Positions 26,180 to 37,368 of a DNA stretch of 64,000 nt are shown piece by piece. The notes under the pieces were generated by a model that was not told where the DNA came from, searched no databases, and saw nothing but the letters and a program-made list of their open reading frames with translations. Both the position numbers and the translations under genes were made by a program. The first letter of the stretch is position 1; every line of letters starts with the position of its first letter. Where the stretch lies: positions 19,787-83,786 of the forward strand of contig JAFREE010000111.1 in assembly GCA_019400425.1 (NCBI GenBank), read 5' to 3'. The stretch comes from Hymenochaete sp. R1. Its lineage: Eukaryota > Basidiomycota > Agaricomycetes > Hymenochaetales > Hymenochaetaceae.

Positions 26180-27145
26180 TGATGATGATGGGGGAACGCC
26201 AGTTGGGTTGTTGCTCACGGGGTTTGTAGCGACGTGTAGCGTTGGGTAACAATGGGTACAACTACAAGTTGGACTGGACTCATAATAAAAAAGGGAGCAC
26301 CCGCAAGAGTCGGAGATAACGGATCCATACATAGCCGCCTATTACCGTTTTTTCAAAAATAAATAAATCCCCTTTCTCAATTAGGATGTGTTTACGTCAC
26401 GTGCATTGCAAGTGTTCTGTGTTCACGGACGACATTCGAATGGTTCTTGTCTTGTGCAAACTTCCATGAGACACTGCTGGCTTGGCTGACAACTACAAGG
26501 GGGTGTTAAGCTCTATGCATCTTCTGGGACGTGTTCTTGCTTTCTCGTTCTCAAAGAACGGGGGGATGGTGGACGCTGCTGACTCGGAGTCTCGGAGTCT
26601 CGGACAGCAGCGCGCAAGACTCGTTTCGTCAACGTAGCATAGACAGGACATCAACAAAGGAGCGGGACAGGGTCCTCCTCGTTACGGATGGTCTTTCTTC
26701 ACTGTTGCTATGTCCGGCCACATCCACATGCATGGTCTTTCTGGCAACTTGACCTTCCAAAGCAATCAACTGCTGATCTAGATCCCCTTAAGAAAAGGAG
26801 TGCTGGACCATTAAAGAGCGGAGTATTCCGAGGCTGTGCAACCGCTTAGACTGAGAGGAATACTTGCCTTGTATTCGAGCGAATTGACCTTAGGCCATCA
26901 GCACTGTGGTCGGTCAGCATATTCTTGAGTGTACGTATTGCATCGATTTCGTGTGCCCTGTTAGGCAACGCCCCCCTCCTTTCCCGTCGCCCGCTTCACA
27001 ATATATATAAAACAAACTTTCTACGCCGATTCAAGCCAAGAGAGTTTTCACTCCCCCCTCTCTACTTTTATCCTCCTCACCAGTGTCACTCTCACTCGTG
27101 CATCTCTTCTTTCTTCTTGCCTTCTACGCTCGTCTATAACGCTTA
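26180..27145. other. Intergenic region upstream of the first C2H2 gene
   Basis: No gene. TTACGTCACGTG at 26392-26403 combines a CRE-like site with an E-box. At 26575-26611 GCTGCTG and CAGCAGC flank tandem CTCGGAGT units. A TATA box precedes the next gene. Confidence 0.45.
27002..27010 (+). promoter_or_regulatory. TATA box of the first C2H2 gene
   Basis: TATATATAA lies about 140 bp before the ATG at 27146, followed by a pyrimidine-rich leader. Position and sequence suit a fungal core promoter. Confidence 0.5.
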
Positions 27146-28335
27146 ATGCCGGACCAACAGCTTACAGACGATATTTTTAAAAGTATTTTGGAGAAGATGT
27201 TTCCGCCCTTGCCCGCGTTTGATGAGAAAGTCCAGAATGTGGTTGACGCATCGACTGACCAAGTATGCTAGACCAGATTCTCTGTTTCGATACAAAGTAA
27301 CAGTCCATATTACAGATCCAACCTTTAGGCTTCGACAGTCTTCAAGCTGGTACAGCAGTGCCTGTCTACGAGCAAAGCATACCACCTCCGCCCTATCCAT
27401 CTCCGCTTTATCCGGTTCAACTGGTCGCACAATGCAACAAGGACGCCTTGTGGTCCACGACGCCTGGAATGATACCCCAGGTCGCCGGTCCTTCCGTCGG
27501 TCAATTCACCTACCCCGCTATTGCCAACAACTTGAACTACACATCGTTTCCACCTACAACACTGATTAGCGCAAGCGTCCAATACGTAGACAACAACTTA
27601 CCCCTCTCGAGCGACCTTCCCGGCTTGTCATTCTCCGCGGACGTTCCCTCATCTTCGTTCCACTTGGATCAGACCGATGGCTCTCCTGTTTACCCCAATC
27701 CCAGAGATTTACTCGCAGCTTCTCCCATTTGGGATAGCCCTCCCTCGTCGTCAGAAGGCACGGTGACCCCGCTTTCTGTTTCTTCGAGGTCCCTTTCTCT
27801 TGAGCCCATTCCCACTTCCGCTGTCGCTTCTGCCTCACACACCGCGCACGTCTCCTTCGAGACTGTCTCAGCAACGCCTCTGGCAGATACAGTACCCTCT
27901 CAAGCGGGTCCATCCCGCACGCGTGCTGGAAAACGCGCAGGCAAGGTTGTAAGGAGGCAACTACCCGGCGCGTCGGCGAGCAAGAAGGCATCGAACGAAG
28001 ACGGGACAACTCTCTTTAAGTGCGACATAGAGCAAGACAATAAAAAATGCGAAAAAGTTTTCAAGAACCGATCAGATTGGTTAAGGCACCTAAAGTCGCA
28101 CAACGGCGAACTGGACACAACCTGTCCAGTCTGCAAAAAGAAGCAAAGCAGGCTAGATGGGCTTAAACGGCATATTCGCTCGATCGCAGATTGTAAGCTG
28201 GCATGCAAGGCTCTGGGGTGGGACATGGATGAAGAAGATGGTAAAAATGATAAGGGGAGTCGTAGGTTCAGCGCCTGGTACATGAGATGGAATAAGGAGG
28301 ATAAAAATCGTAATGCTTCATTCGTTCCTTGTTAG
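27146..28335 (+). CDS. C2H2-type zinc-finger protein, putative regulator (copy 1)
   Basis: Two exons, 27146-27262 and 27316-28335, join in frame to a 378-aa protein. Most of it is a Ser/Pro/Thr-rich disordered region resembling an activation region. A compact C-terminal finger pair begins near residue 275. Finger 1 has Cys-x8-Cys, then His-x3-His (FKNRSDWLRHLKSH). Finger 2 is CPVC with HIRSIADC, that is Cys2-His-Cys. A basic stretch (KRAGKVVRRQLPG) just before the fingers could be a nuclear signal. The gene about 2 kb downstream at 30465 has the same plan (short acidic first exon, Ser/Pro-rich middle, terminal finger pair whose last ligand is Cys), so the two are probably related. Role as a DNA-binding regulator is inferred from the fingers; the target is unknown. 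Confidence 0.8.
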
Positions 28336-29076
28336 GCAAACCCTTTTTCTTTCTTGCTTTTTTTTCGCATTTAAAGTGCACTTTCCTAATATCAACGCTC
28401 TCGGAATTGTTCTTCTGCATCAAGCAATGTTTTTTTTTTCTCTTTTTTGTTTTATCACGTACATATATTTCTGTAGGCTGTCTCTGTTGCTCACAGCTGA
28501 CATGTAATTCAAAAATCAATGATGGTGTAGTCAACCGCATGCTTCGCAAAAAATGTACTTGTTTCAATGACCTGAGAGTACTTTGTGTATTGCACGTCAC
28601 CAGTAGGACGACAGTGAGATCGAGCGATTTAATGTGAAAAAAGAGTGCAGATGGATATTCAAGGCAAACCAGGAAACACTCTTGACTCCCATTGTCTTTG
28701 GTCGATAACTATTGCATTACAGTACTACTAGTGTAAGCAAATGGACACGGACAGGCAAAAAAAACATTGTTCGAACACGCCACAAAAAAAATCACCGAAA
28801 TATTTATGTGAACTACCTTGCTAATTAGCAAAGTACCTACATAATTTCAAGACAAATGAGATCCAATTGAGTGTTGTGGAGACTCTCGAAGTGGAAAAAT
28901 GTGCTTTCTGACTTTTTTGGAAGCTCATCCAGAGCTCAATTTGCTATCTTTCGGCGTGAAATTAGAATATTCTGATATATTACACTCATGAACTCCAGCT
29001 ATTTTTTGGGGGGATAGCTGATTAGAAATGTAAGTAGAAAATGTTCATATAGCTTGAAAACAGAGGAGAAGCCTGA
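28336..29076. other. 3' flank of the first C2H2 gene
   Basis: AT-rich non-coding DNA with T-rich tracts near 28360 and 28430. No gene or motif supported. Confidence 0.45.
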
Positions 29077-29266
29077 GGCTCTGTTCGGCAGCGTTGCTTA
29101 GACGTTGCTTGCCAGTGCTATCTACGCTTAACACGAATAGGTTCCCACGCTTTGAGGGCAATTGAACCCGCGGAAAGCAAGTTCAGCTTTAAGCGTGGGA
29201 ACCTATTCGTGTTAAGCGTAGATAGCACTGGCAAGCAACGTCTAAGCAACGCTACCGAACGGGGCC
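29077..29266. mobile_element. Foldback MITE with 76-bp arms
   Basis: A 190-bp hairpin element. The left arm 29077-29152 is the reverse complement of the right arm 29191-29266 at 73 of 76 positions, around a 38-base loop. The ends read GGCTCTGTTCGG and, on the other strand, GGCCCCGTTCGG, like the GGCCCTGTT ends of PIF/Harbinger-type MITEs. The bases just outside are TGA on the left and TCA on the right, so no clean target duplication remains. The near-identical arms suggest a fairly recent or actively homogenised copy. No coding capacity. Confidence 0.8.
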
Positions 29267-30464
29267 TCATGAGATGTTCATCCAGTCGCGCGCTCTTGCA
29301 GATATCCCACGGTCGTGAAAGGAGAAAAGCACCTGCACTTCACTTGGACGCGCGTCTCCTGCGTGTTCATTTCCCCGTCCTCTTGCTCAAAAGTACCTGC
29401 TTCCTCGTACACTGAATAAGTCACTCAATGCTGGGACTTTGGCTCTCCAAAACTGATGCGTTATCTACTTCACTATGGAGACTGGCCCTAGGAAATCTCA
29501 TCCAAAATGAATCATAGGGTAGCGCGCTATCTGGCTGCAAAATGGATTCATTTGCGCTTACACTAGTACCGTACACGCGCGGCTTCTGCTGTTCAGCTCT
29601 TGACCTCCACGTCAAATTTTCCGACCACTGCGTTACAAGTATCCCAGGCCAAATGTCAACTGCATTAACGAAACATAAAGATTGAGAAAGCGAAGCAAAG
29701 ACTGAAGTGCTTTCCGAGTTGTCCACAAATCGGGTTCGGTTAGAGCCACTGTTATTGTTGATGAGCGTGAACAGGCCTGCAGACATAGTTTTGACCTTGG
29801 CTTCGCATTCTGAAATCTAGATCCGCTTGCTTACTCGTCGTCACGCCTATGACTCCCTGGAAATATCGTATGTGATATTCTGGGGATGAGACATGACACG
29901 TAGTCTCGAGTTAATCGTTTTACCTCCAACGATGGAGAGAAGCATGAGGCTCCGGCATTTCTCGGTTCGTAACCTTGTCTTATTTTATTTTATTTTTGCT
30001 TCGAATTGTTCATTGTCCAAGTGGACGCATCGTTGCTAGGCATCACTTAGACGTATACCACAACCAACCAGGCCCAAAACACGGTGACCTTCCGAACGCA
30101 GTCAAGATGTTTCTTTTTCGCGTCGCCTTGACCAGTTTATCGGTTCCTTGATGTCTAAGTAGTTTTATGTATGGGTCCATGTGGGGGTCCCCTTTTTTCA
30201 TCAATATGGACAGGTGAAGCAAAGGTCGCGTACACTGCAATCCAGCCCTCTGCATGTATTTCGGGTCTTGGCCACATTTCTCCCCGGCACGTTTCCCCTG
30301 GACTGTGGTCCATTTGTTCTTTGAGAAAGGTGAGCGGGAGGAAATCTATATAAAGTCTACAGTATAGAGCTCACTGATGAACCAAAGCATTCAGAACGGA
30401 CTTCGCTCCCATCAACTTTTTCCATCACTAGCATCTATTCCCTATCCCCATTCTGCATTTTCGT
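29267..30464. other. Intergenic region between the MITE and the second C2H2 gene
   Basis: A minus-strand open frame of 121 codons at 29421-29786 has no recognised motif, and I do not accept it as a gene. A TATTTTATTTTATTTT tract lies near 29980. A TATA box precedes the next gene. Confidence 0.45.
30347..30354 (+). promoter_or_regulatory. TATA box of the second C2H2 gene
   Basis: TATATAAA lies about 115 bp before the ATG at 30465, a spacing similar to that in front of the related gene at 27146. Confidence 0.5.
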
Positions 30465-31458
30465 ATGAACATGGATGCACCTCCTTTCGACCTTTTCGAC
30501 TCTGCTGCAGAGTACGACTTCCTCCAGGATTTCGACCAAGAGAGTTTGCTTTTAAACTATAACTATGGTGATTCGGAAGTCAACGATAATGCTGAGGTAT
30601 GTTGGCTTACGACTCTCCGCCTTTAGTACTATGTACTGATTACCGACTTGACTTTGCTCTATACAGTTTTCCGTTCTCGATAATGGCATCGCGATGGATA
30701 TGTCACTGGGCTCGGACTTGAACATGGCGGCACCGCAGGCCGACTCCACCCAAGATTTTCTCGGACTCCCTCCATCGTGTTTCGATTCGTGGGACAACAT
30801 GACCTCATTCCCATCCCTCATCCCCTCCGTCCCTAATGCCTTTACCCCGGATTCTGAATCGGCTCCAGCTACTCGTTCATTCTCATCCACCTCTTTGGAT
30901 GAAGTTGCGCATTTCTCCGATACACTCGACTACCCATTCAATCAGCCTCTACCCATTATGCCGTCGCCCGACTCCAGCGCGACTCCATCGTCCCTTGCAT
31001 CACTTTCGCCCACTACGTCTTCCGCGCCTTCGAGCTTGAACTCACCCGTGTCTTCCACCAGTTCTTTCAACGAACCATCGCAGTTCGGCCCGATCCGCAC
31101 AAAGGCGGCCAAGCAGTCAAGGAAGACCTTCGTAGACGCGCGACAGGCAGAAGAACGCATCGAAATAAAGCGAGACGCACAGAAACGGTATCTGTGCCCT
31201 CATTGCCCAGAATGTTTCCTAACGCGACCAAATACGCATCGTCACATAAGAGCGTCTCACACCGGAAAAGCAAAGACGCTATGCCCAGGGTGCGACCACA
31301 AACCTTTCTCAAGGCAGGATGCTGCATTAAGGCACCTGAAGAAGAACCTGGACTGTCAAGTCAGCGCGAGGATGTATGGTTGGGATGGCCGTATCGGGGA
31401 TAGCATCAAGGTCGCAAATCGCAATAAAGCGATGGGGGTGACGATCTCAGTAGTTTAA
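30465..31458 (+). CDS. C2H2-type zinc-finger protein, putative regulator (copy 2)
   Basis: Two exons, 30465-30596 and 30667-31458, give 307 aa in frame. The first exon is acidic and aromatic (FDLFDSAAEYDFLQDFDQES), as in acidic activation segments. The middle is Ser/Thr/Pro-rich. The fingers start near residue 221: CPHC with HRHIRASH, then CPGC with LRHLKKNLDC, where the last ligand is Cys instead of His. A second in-frame ATG lies two codons after the first, so the exact start is ambiguous by two residues. Same orientation and architecture as the gene at 27146. DNA binding is inferred from the fingers; no target can be read from the sequence. Confidence 0.8.
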
Positions 31459-32006
31459 AACTTGCAGATTTGAAGGACTTTAAATTTCTTTGCATTCTGA
31501 GAGGCGTATTCAGTTTTCTCCTTTTCGTCCTTGCTTCGCATCATTGTTTTTCTCGGCTTTGCAGGTGCTTTTCATTTCTGCTGTCTATACTTGACAATTA
31601 CATTACGCAATTCTGTGTTATAACTCATATGCCCTGGTTTTTGTCGTTTGCATCTACAGTAATTGTTTTTCACAACAACTATGACCAATCAATCTCAATG
31701 TAATTTCATTATTCACCAATGACTCGTTTTCCTTCGTCTGAACTTTCATACATTTAACGACTCTCATGCGTCGGCGTTGGCCAACAACCCGCTCCAATCA
31801 ACATGTACGACAGTATCAACAAACATTGTGAACGTTCTGAGCACTGTCGATCTGAAGTAGGAGTCACGGCCAAAACAATCGAAATCGCTAGACTTGATGG
31901 TATAGAAAAACACCTATTTTGTTAACCCTCTACCCCTTCGAATCTGCCAGGTTTTTCCGTTGACCGATTATTTGATTAAATAAAAGCATAAGTCAGTTAC
32001 ATATCT
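31459..32006. other. Convergent intergenic region
   Basis: AT-rich 3' flanks of the C2H2 gene (plus) and the zinc-cluster gene (minus). No gene seen. Confidence 0.5.
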
Positions 32007-34976
32007 TCATAGACTCAACGATTCTAAATCAAGAACGCTCGAATTCAACACCATGCCTTGCCAGAAGCCCAGTTTTGAAGATTCCATTCCATACTCCTTT
32101 GCGAGCGACGTCCATGACGCATCAGAGTATCCTATCTGTGGTAAGCTTGATCCTTCACGAGACGGTTGTTTTGAGCTCCCCGATGAAGGTGTCTCGGATA
32201 CAAAAGGCGAGTATTCGGGGGTGATTGCAGCAGAGTTTGGACTATCGTAAGTTATCGCAGTGGCGGAATGATGATACTCGGCATACAGAGGTGATTGGCT
32301 GGAGATGACAATACGCGAGTTAACGGCTTTCAACATATCGAGCTCAACATTGTCATAGTCGGTTGGTTTCATGACTAGCATGTCGGCTTTTACCCCGGAT
32401 AAATCGAAGACCATATCTCTCCATGCATCTTTTCCTCGTTGACGGAGGTCACGAAGAAAGTCCTTCGAAATATTCAGGAAAACGAAGCGAAGGCATAGGG
32501 TCGACTTACTAGACTGTGGTCAGGAATTGGATTTGTGGTTGCCCCTTCGAAAAGACCGATCACTCTGTCTAGGGATCGCAGAGCGTCCTTTGCATACGTC
32601 GATACCTTGACACGAGAAACGATAGCACCAAATATGACCTATATCGTGACGTCACATTAGACCCAGGAAAAGAAAGAAGCCAATGAAAGTTTATTATTAC
32701 CGCTGAAGCTAGACACGAAGCCCATAACGCATGGAATCTTAACATCGCGTCTTGCATGACCCTGAAACCGTCTTCAGCAAGGCCAAGAAGTGCCTTCGCA
32801 CTTTCAAATGTATCGATAAATGACTGAGCGAAGTGAGATTTCGTTGGATCGCTGGGGCATTCCTCTAGCGCTCTCGCAAAGTAGTTTCGGTGGAGACGCT
32901 GAAGGGCTAGGTCAAAAGCACTTTGAGACTGCATGGAACCCCCAAAAGAAGGCTCGTACCAACTTGTCTCCACCAGAACGTCACGGCGGGATGGTACCGT
33001 TCCATTGCAGGCTTTGCGATTCCATCAATAGGTGTGCTTCCAACTCGCGGATGAAGAACAAATTGTTTGATCCTTCGACTCAGCTCGAGCACTTGAGAAT
33101 ATTTAACAGGGCCTGTACTACCTAATAGGTCCGTGACGGGTGTGAGGATGTCACGGGTGAAGCGATATCGCCACGACCACACTATGAAACCGCCGAGTAA
33201 TTTAATGTAAGAAATCATACTGAGAATGAAAGCAAATTAACTACCACTCTCGATTTCAGTCCCATCTTGATCTTTAGTGGCATGAATGTCCAAAGGAAGC
33301 TCGCAGTCGATAAGTTCACTGGGGAATGTTGACGGCCGCCCTGAGTAGCAGTTCTACGATAGTGCAAGCCAATTTAAATCACGAAGCCCAAAAGGGAAAA
33401 AATACATACCCGGACCCTGTCCATAGTCTGCAATTGCCAGAAGACCCAGCGCCTCCGTTGGATAAGTTTTTTGTCGTCTGTCCACTTGGAAGGATCTCGG
33501 TCTAACATGAAGATAAGCACAGAATAGTTACTGGTTGGTACACTGTGACCTACGAAGCCCAATCTAATTGGTAATCAGCCTAGTAATAATAACCCTGAAA
33601 GAAAGGACACTCACGCTTGAGCCTAGTAAAAGCCCGAAGTTCAGTAATCTCCAGTCGCTCTCTTCGTTTAGTTTACGAGCTGTGTAAGCATCATACAGGC
33701 CCAGCAACATCAAAGTTTGGCATGCTTCTAGGCTTGCAAATTCAAACACATCTCTAAGCCCTAAACAACACCTTGAAAGCCTTTCGAATGTTTCTGCCTC
33801 TTGATTGACCATATATTGTGTAAAATCTGCAGCCGCACCACATGCTAGAATGGCGTATAATAATGCCAGATCATGGAGTTGCTCTGGGCGAAGTGGATCT
33901 GAAGCCGATGAAAGTGGTAGGCGGGAGGGATAAAATTGGGGGATGAGGTCAGTCGAGACCTGAAATCGGTCAACAGGAACCGAAAACCAAGAGAGGTTTA
34001 TAAAGTAAGCTTCGACAAGAGACGTCACGCGGGCGAAAGACGGCAAATGAGACGAAAGTTGGGCGTATAAGGTTGGAAGCGCCAGATGTTTCGGGGAGAA
34101 GGGGAACATGATGGCTACTTGTTCGAGTTCGTATGACAGTGAAAGATGAAAGTCGTAGGCTTTCCTCGGTCGGCGGGAAGTCGCGAGGATTTTCTGGGCT
34201 TGTGTCAGGTAGACTGAAGTGAGATCAATAGACCAAGCCAGCGAACCTTAAGTAATACATTCTACATAATGCAGTTAGAATCAAAATACAATGTAGGTAC
34301 TGGTCAACTTACTTCCGTACCAGCATAACCCAAATAGTGCTGGGTATCTCCCTTCTCAAGCAATGTCGCGCCAAGATATTCACCCTCTTCATCATCGACT
34401 GTGCCTTCTGTGCCACCTTTGTCTTTGACGGCCAAATATTTAATATCCATGAGAGAGGAATTCAGAAGGGGGTGTGAGTCGCTGCTATGGATTTGGAGCG
34501 CGTCTTCTAGCAGAGTTATACGTTTACTCATGGCCCGAAGCTGCCTATCCTTGAGCGACATGGTCGACTCTGCTAATTGCTGGTCCTTCTCATAATCTTC
34601 CGCAGAGTCCAAAAGCGTTCCTGACTAAAAGGTCAGAAAAGATGTAAAGGTTGACAAGCAACAAAGGTCCAGCGTACCTGTCGGACAGATATGCTTGCAT
34701 TTGCGCCTAACGCAAGAGGAGCATGGAATCTGGCCCGTATAAGCATTTACGTTCAGAAAAGGAGTTCAATTGGCCTCACTTACGTTCTTGTCGCATTTCA
34801 GCTTCATGCTAATTTTTGCAAGTTGAGAATGACAAATCTAAGCTGGAATAAGTTGAAACATACCGTCGACATTCCGCACATGAAATGGCGCCCGCAGCAC
34901 GCCTAGTCCTATATTCTCGTTCACGCACACGCTGAAGAGCTGTCCGTGTCGCTGAGCTTGCCTCTTGTGCCGCCAT
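32007..34976 (-). CDS. Zn2Cys6 fungal-specific transcription factor
   Basis: Gal4-type regulator. The first exons read MAAQEASSATRTALQRVRER and then the zinc cluster with Cys33, Cys36, Cys43, Cys49, Cys52 and Cys61 (Cys-x2-Cys-x6-Cys-x5-Cys-x2-Cys-x8-Cys), spread over three exons with introns near 34870-34800 and 34780-34730. A heptad-like stretch follows (MSKRITLLEDALQI), probably a dimerisation helix. The fungal-specific middle region includes HDLALLYAILACGAA, LEACQTLMLLGLYDAY and RRRWVFWQLQTMDR. The C terminus is Ser/Pro-rich and ends at 32007. About ten exons; I confirmed frame at the N-terminal junctions, including GYAG joined to SLAWSIDLTS across an intron near 34328-34245, but did not verify every later junction. 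Several stretches of the middle region sit next to introns, so internal boundaries could shift by a few codons. Target genes are unknown. Confidence 0.88.
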
Positions 34977-35084
34977 GGCTAAGCCGTCGGCGTCGATGGT
35001 GGTAGTGAAGAAGAGACATCAGCGCTTGATGGTGCTATGCAGATTAATGTAGTACGAGAGTCGGCGGAATGAGAACAGCGAAAT

Positions 35085-35118
35085 GCACGTGTTCTGCTCT
35101 CACGGCCAATTACGTCAC
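35085..35118. promoter_or_regulatory. E-box, CCAAT and CRE-like sites upstream of the zinc-cluster gene
   Basis: GCACGTG at 35085-35091, CCAAT at 35106-35110 and TTACGTCA at 35110-35117 lie 110-140 bp before the minus-strand start at 34976. Clustering in a short promoter suggests bHLH, CCAAT-factor and bZIP binding; that is inference from the motifs. Confidence 0.35.
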
Positions 35119-35331
35119 ATTTCTAAGTTCACGCGATTCGTGGTTGGAGTCAGCCTCTCAAGATGTACTTATATCTGGATGACAGTATTACAAGAATTAT
35201 ACACAAAAAGAAATACAAAACGAAATCCACGAAGAGTCATCCATTCTCCCGCTGACAATTAGGCTTAATTAATTAATTGAAAAATAAAATAAGACTTTGG
35301 TTAATGAAATGAAATGAGAGACTGCCATCCT

Positions 35332-36765
35332 TCATCTCAATTCATTTGGGTCATCCCACTCAGCGAATCTCACCCGATTTCCATTTCCATTTCCATTTCC
35401 ACTCCCATTGCCATCGCCAAAGCCAGTCCCATGGAAATTGCTTTCGTAGCCCGTTCTCCTCACATTCCGTGTTGGTACGTATACACTCGGGTTCATTGGA
35501 GCATTCGACCGCCTATACGCGCCGGGTCCGTATATCGACCGTACGCCAGACTGGGGATGATACCGACCGTACTGAACATTACCATTATTATAATAGTATT
35601 CATCAACAGGTGTCATAAGCGGGGTCGAAGCACCTGCGGTCATAGCATTCGGTATTGCAGATGAGAATGCCGTCGAGAATGTATTGGGCGATCGGTAAGA
35701 TGATGGAGGTGGAGGGTAAGTGGAGTAGTTCGAATGTGGACCCGGCGCTGAAGGGCGAGGGGCATGAGCAGCACGAGATGGATGTTTGTTATAATATTGG
35801 TTTGAAGATATATCATTACCGAAACTACCATTGCTGAAATTCGGTCCTGTTTGAGGCTGAGAATGTAACGGTGGATGCGGGCTTCCATACATGTATGAAG
35901 GAGGATACGAGCTCGATGTACCACGGTTATCATCGAGATAGGGTTGTCTAGAAGACGTGCGGCTATGATAAAACGATTCCGGACCTGCGGAAGATTGTGG
36001 AGCTTGATTCTCTGGTATCGGTATAGTTGGTGTTGTTGGTCCTGGATCGCGCGTACCCTGCGTTGGGTGTCTAGCATACACTCTGTTGGGGCGGTGTCGT
36101 TGCTCAGGAGCAGAAGAAGGTGGTGGGGGCATTGGTTCATGTCCCTGGTCACTGCGACCTGGTCCTTCGGTAGAATAAATCTCATCCCTGTAGCGAGCTC
36201 CACTCCTACTGAGACTTTGACTCCGATACGGTCCAGAGATATGTTCAGGAGGAGCGGCTGGTGGTGGATATGGATAAACACTAGGTGTCGGAGGAGTACG
36301 AGAGTCAGGCTGAGTTGTATCCGTAAAGGTACGGTATCGGCTGACGTCAGGGTGGGCGTATCGCGCCTCATTGAAGGCGTTGAAAGTCTGGTAGCGTGTG
36401 ATAGAAGGTGCACCAGAGTTTTCTAGCATGGACATCTCAGTCGATGGTGAGTCCATGGAAGTGGAAGCACGTAGAGGGTGAGGCGCACTGGGCGTGCCAG
36501 ATAGGATATCCGCTACGAGTGCTTTGAAGCCTATGACGTTGATTGTAGTCAGCAAATAGCTCACCGTAAAGTTCTAACCCACAAACGTCTCACCTTTGTA
36601 TACACGTTGCGAGGAGTGGAAAGCGCATAACGTATGACAGGCATTGCACCAGATGCCAGGAGGGTGATTCGGTAGGACTACTTCATCGTACAGTTCTTCG
36701 TGATCGCGATGACCATGTCTACATCGTCGAAAGGGATGCTGGTTATTTGGATTCCATTTGCACAT
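35332..36765 (-). CDS. Cys/His-headed, disordered protein of unknown function
   Basis: Two exons, 36765-36594 and 36530-35332, join in frame (QRVYK to GFKALVADILSG) to a 456-aa protein. The first 70 residues form a compact head with many potential metal ligands: CKW, HPFRRCRHGHRDHEE and WCNACHTLCAFHSS. The spacing does not match a finger family I can name. The remaining 380 residues are Pro/Ser/Tyr/Arg-rich and disordered, with Pro runs and a C-terminal Gly/Asn repeat (GNGNGNGNR) encoded by an ATGGAA-type hexanucleotide repeat near 35380-35402. It is divergent with the gene at 37369, separated by about 600 bp that must carry both promoters. Function unknown; a zinc-binding adaptor is a guess from the head. 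Confidence 0.78.
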
Positions 36766-37368
36766 TCGTCTTCAAGTGAAACCACCTGCGTTCGCAGATG
36801 GAGTAATGGTTCGTTCCGTCGTAACGTCACTGTTCACTGCACAAATCCAGCGCCGCTGAGGCCTCGCCCAGAAGAGATTGGATGGCGTGAGAATGAAAGA
36901 AGGGGGTGTTGGTGAGTGAAAGAGAGTGGAGAGAGCATGGTTGGATGGGTGTACCAGCAAGAAAGCAAAGTTAACTTTGCGTAAAGTGAACGAGAGAGAG
37001 ATGACCCATAGTCGATTGATTTGTACACCGCGACGCGCTCAGACAAATAGCTCGACCCCGAATAAGAAATCCCAACATCCAGACGATCTTCATGACCAAA
37101 AAAATACCTGCCCAATCCACAAAAAACGAAACGAAAGGCCCGAAAGAGAAATTCCATCGTCTACGACATTAAAATGTAACCTAGATTGGGTCGAGTCGGT
37201 GAATGTTACGGATACCATGCAAAGTAAACCTTACATGCAAAGTTCCCACGCCCATTCCCTCTCCTTCCGTGGCGAGTCGCTCGCAGCATCTAATGTCAAA
37301 CAAGTAACCCATAATCTCATTTCGATTCTTCATCCCCGATAGAATACGACGTTACAGCCCAAAAAAAC

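Noticed and set aside
29421..29786. 121-codon minus-strand open frame
   Set aside because: Some protein-like character (WPGILVTQWSENLTW), but no family recognised and no supporting exon; recorded only as intergenic content.
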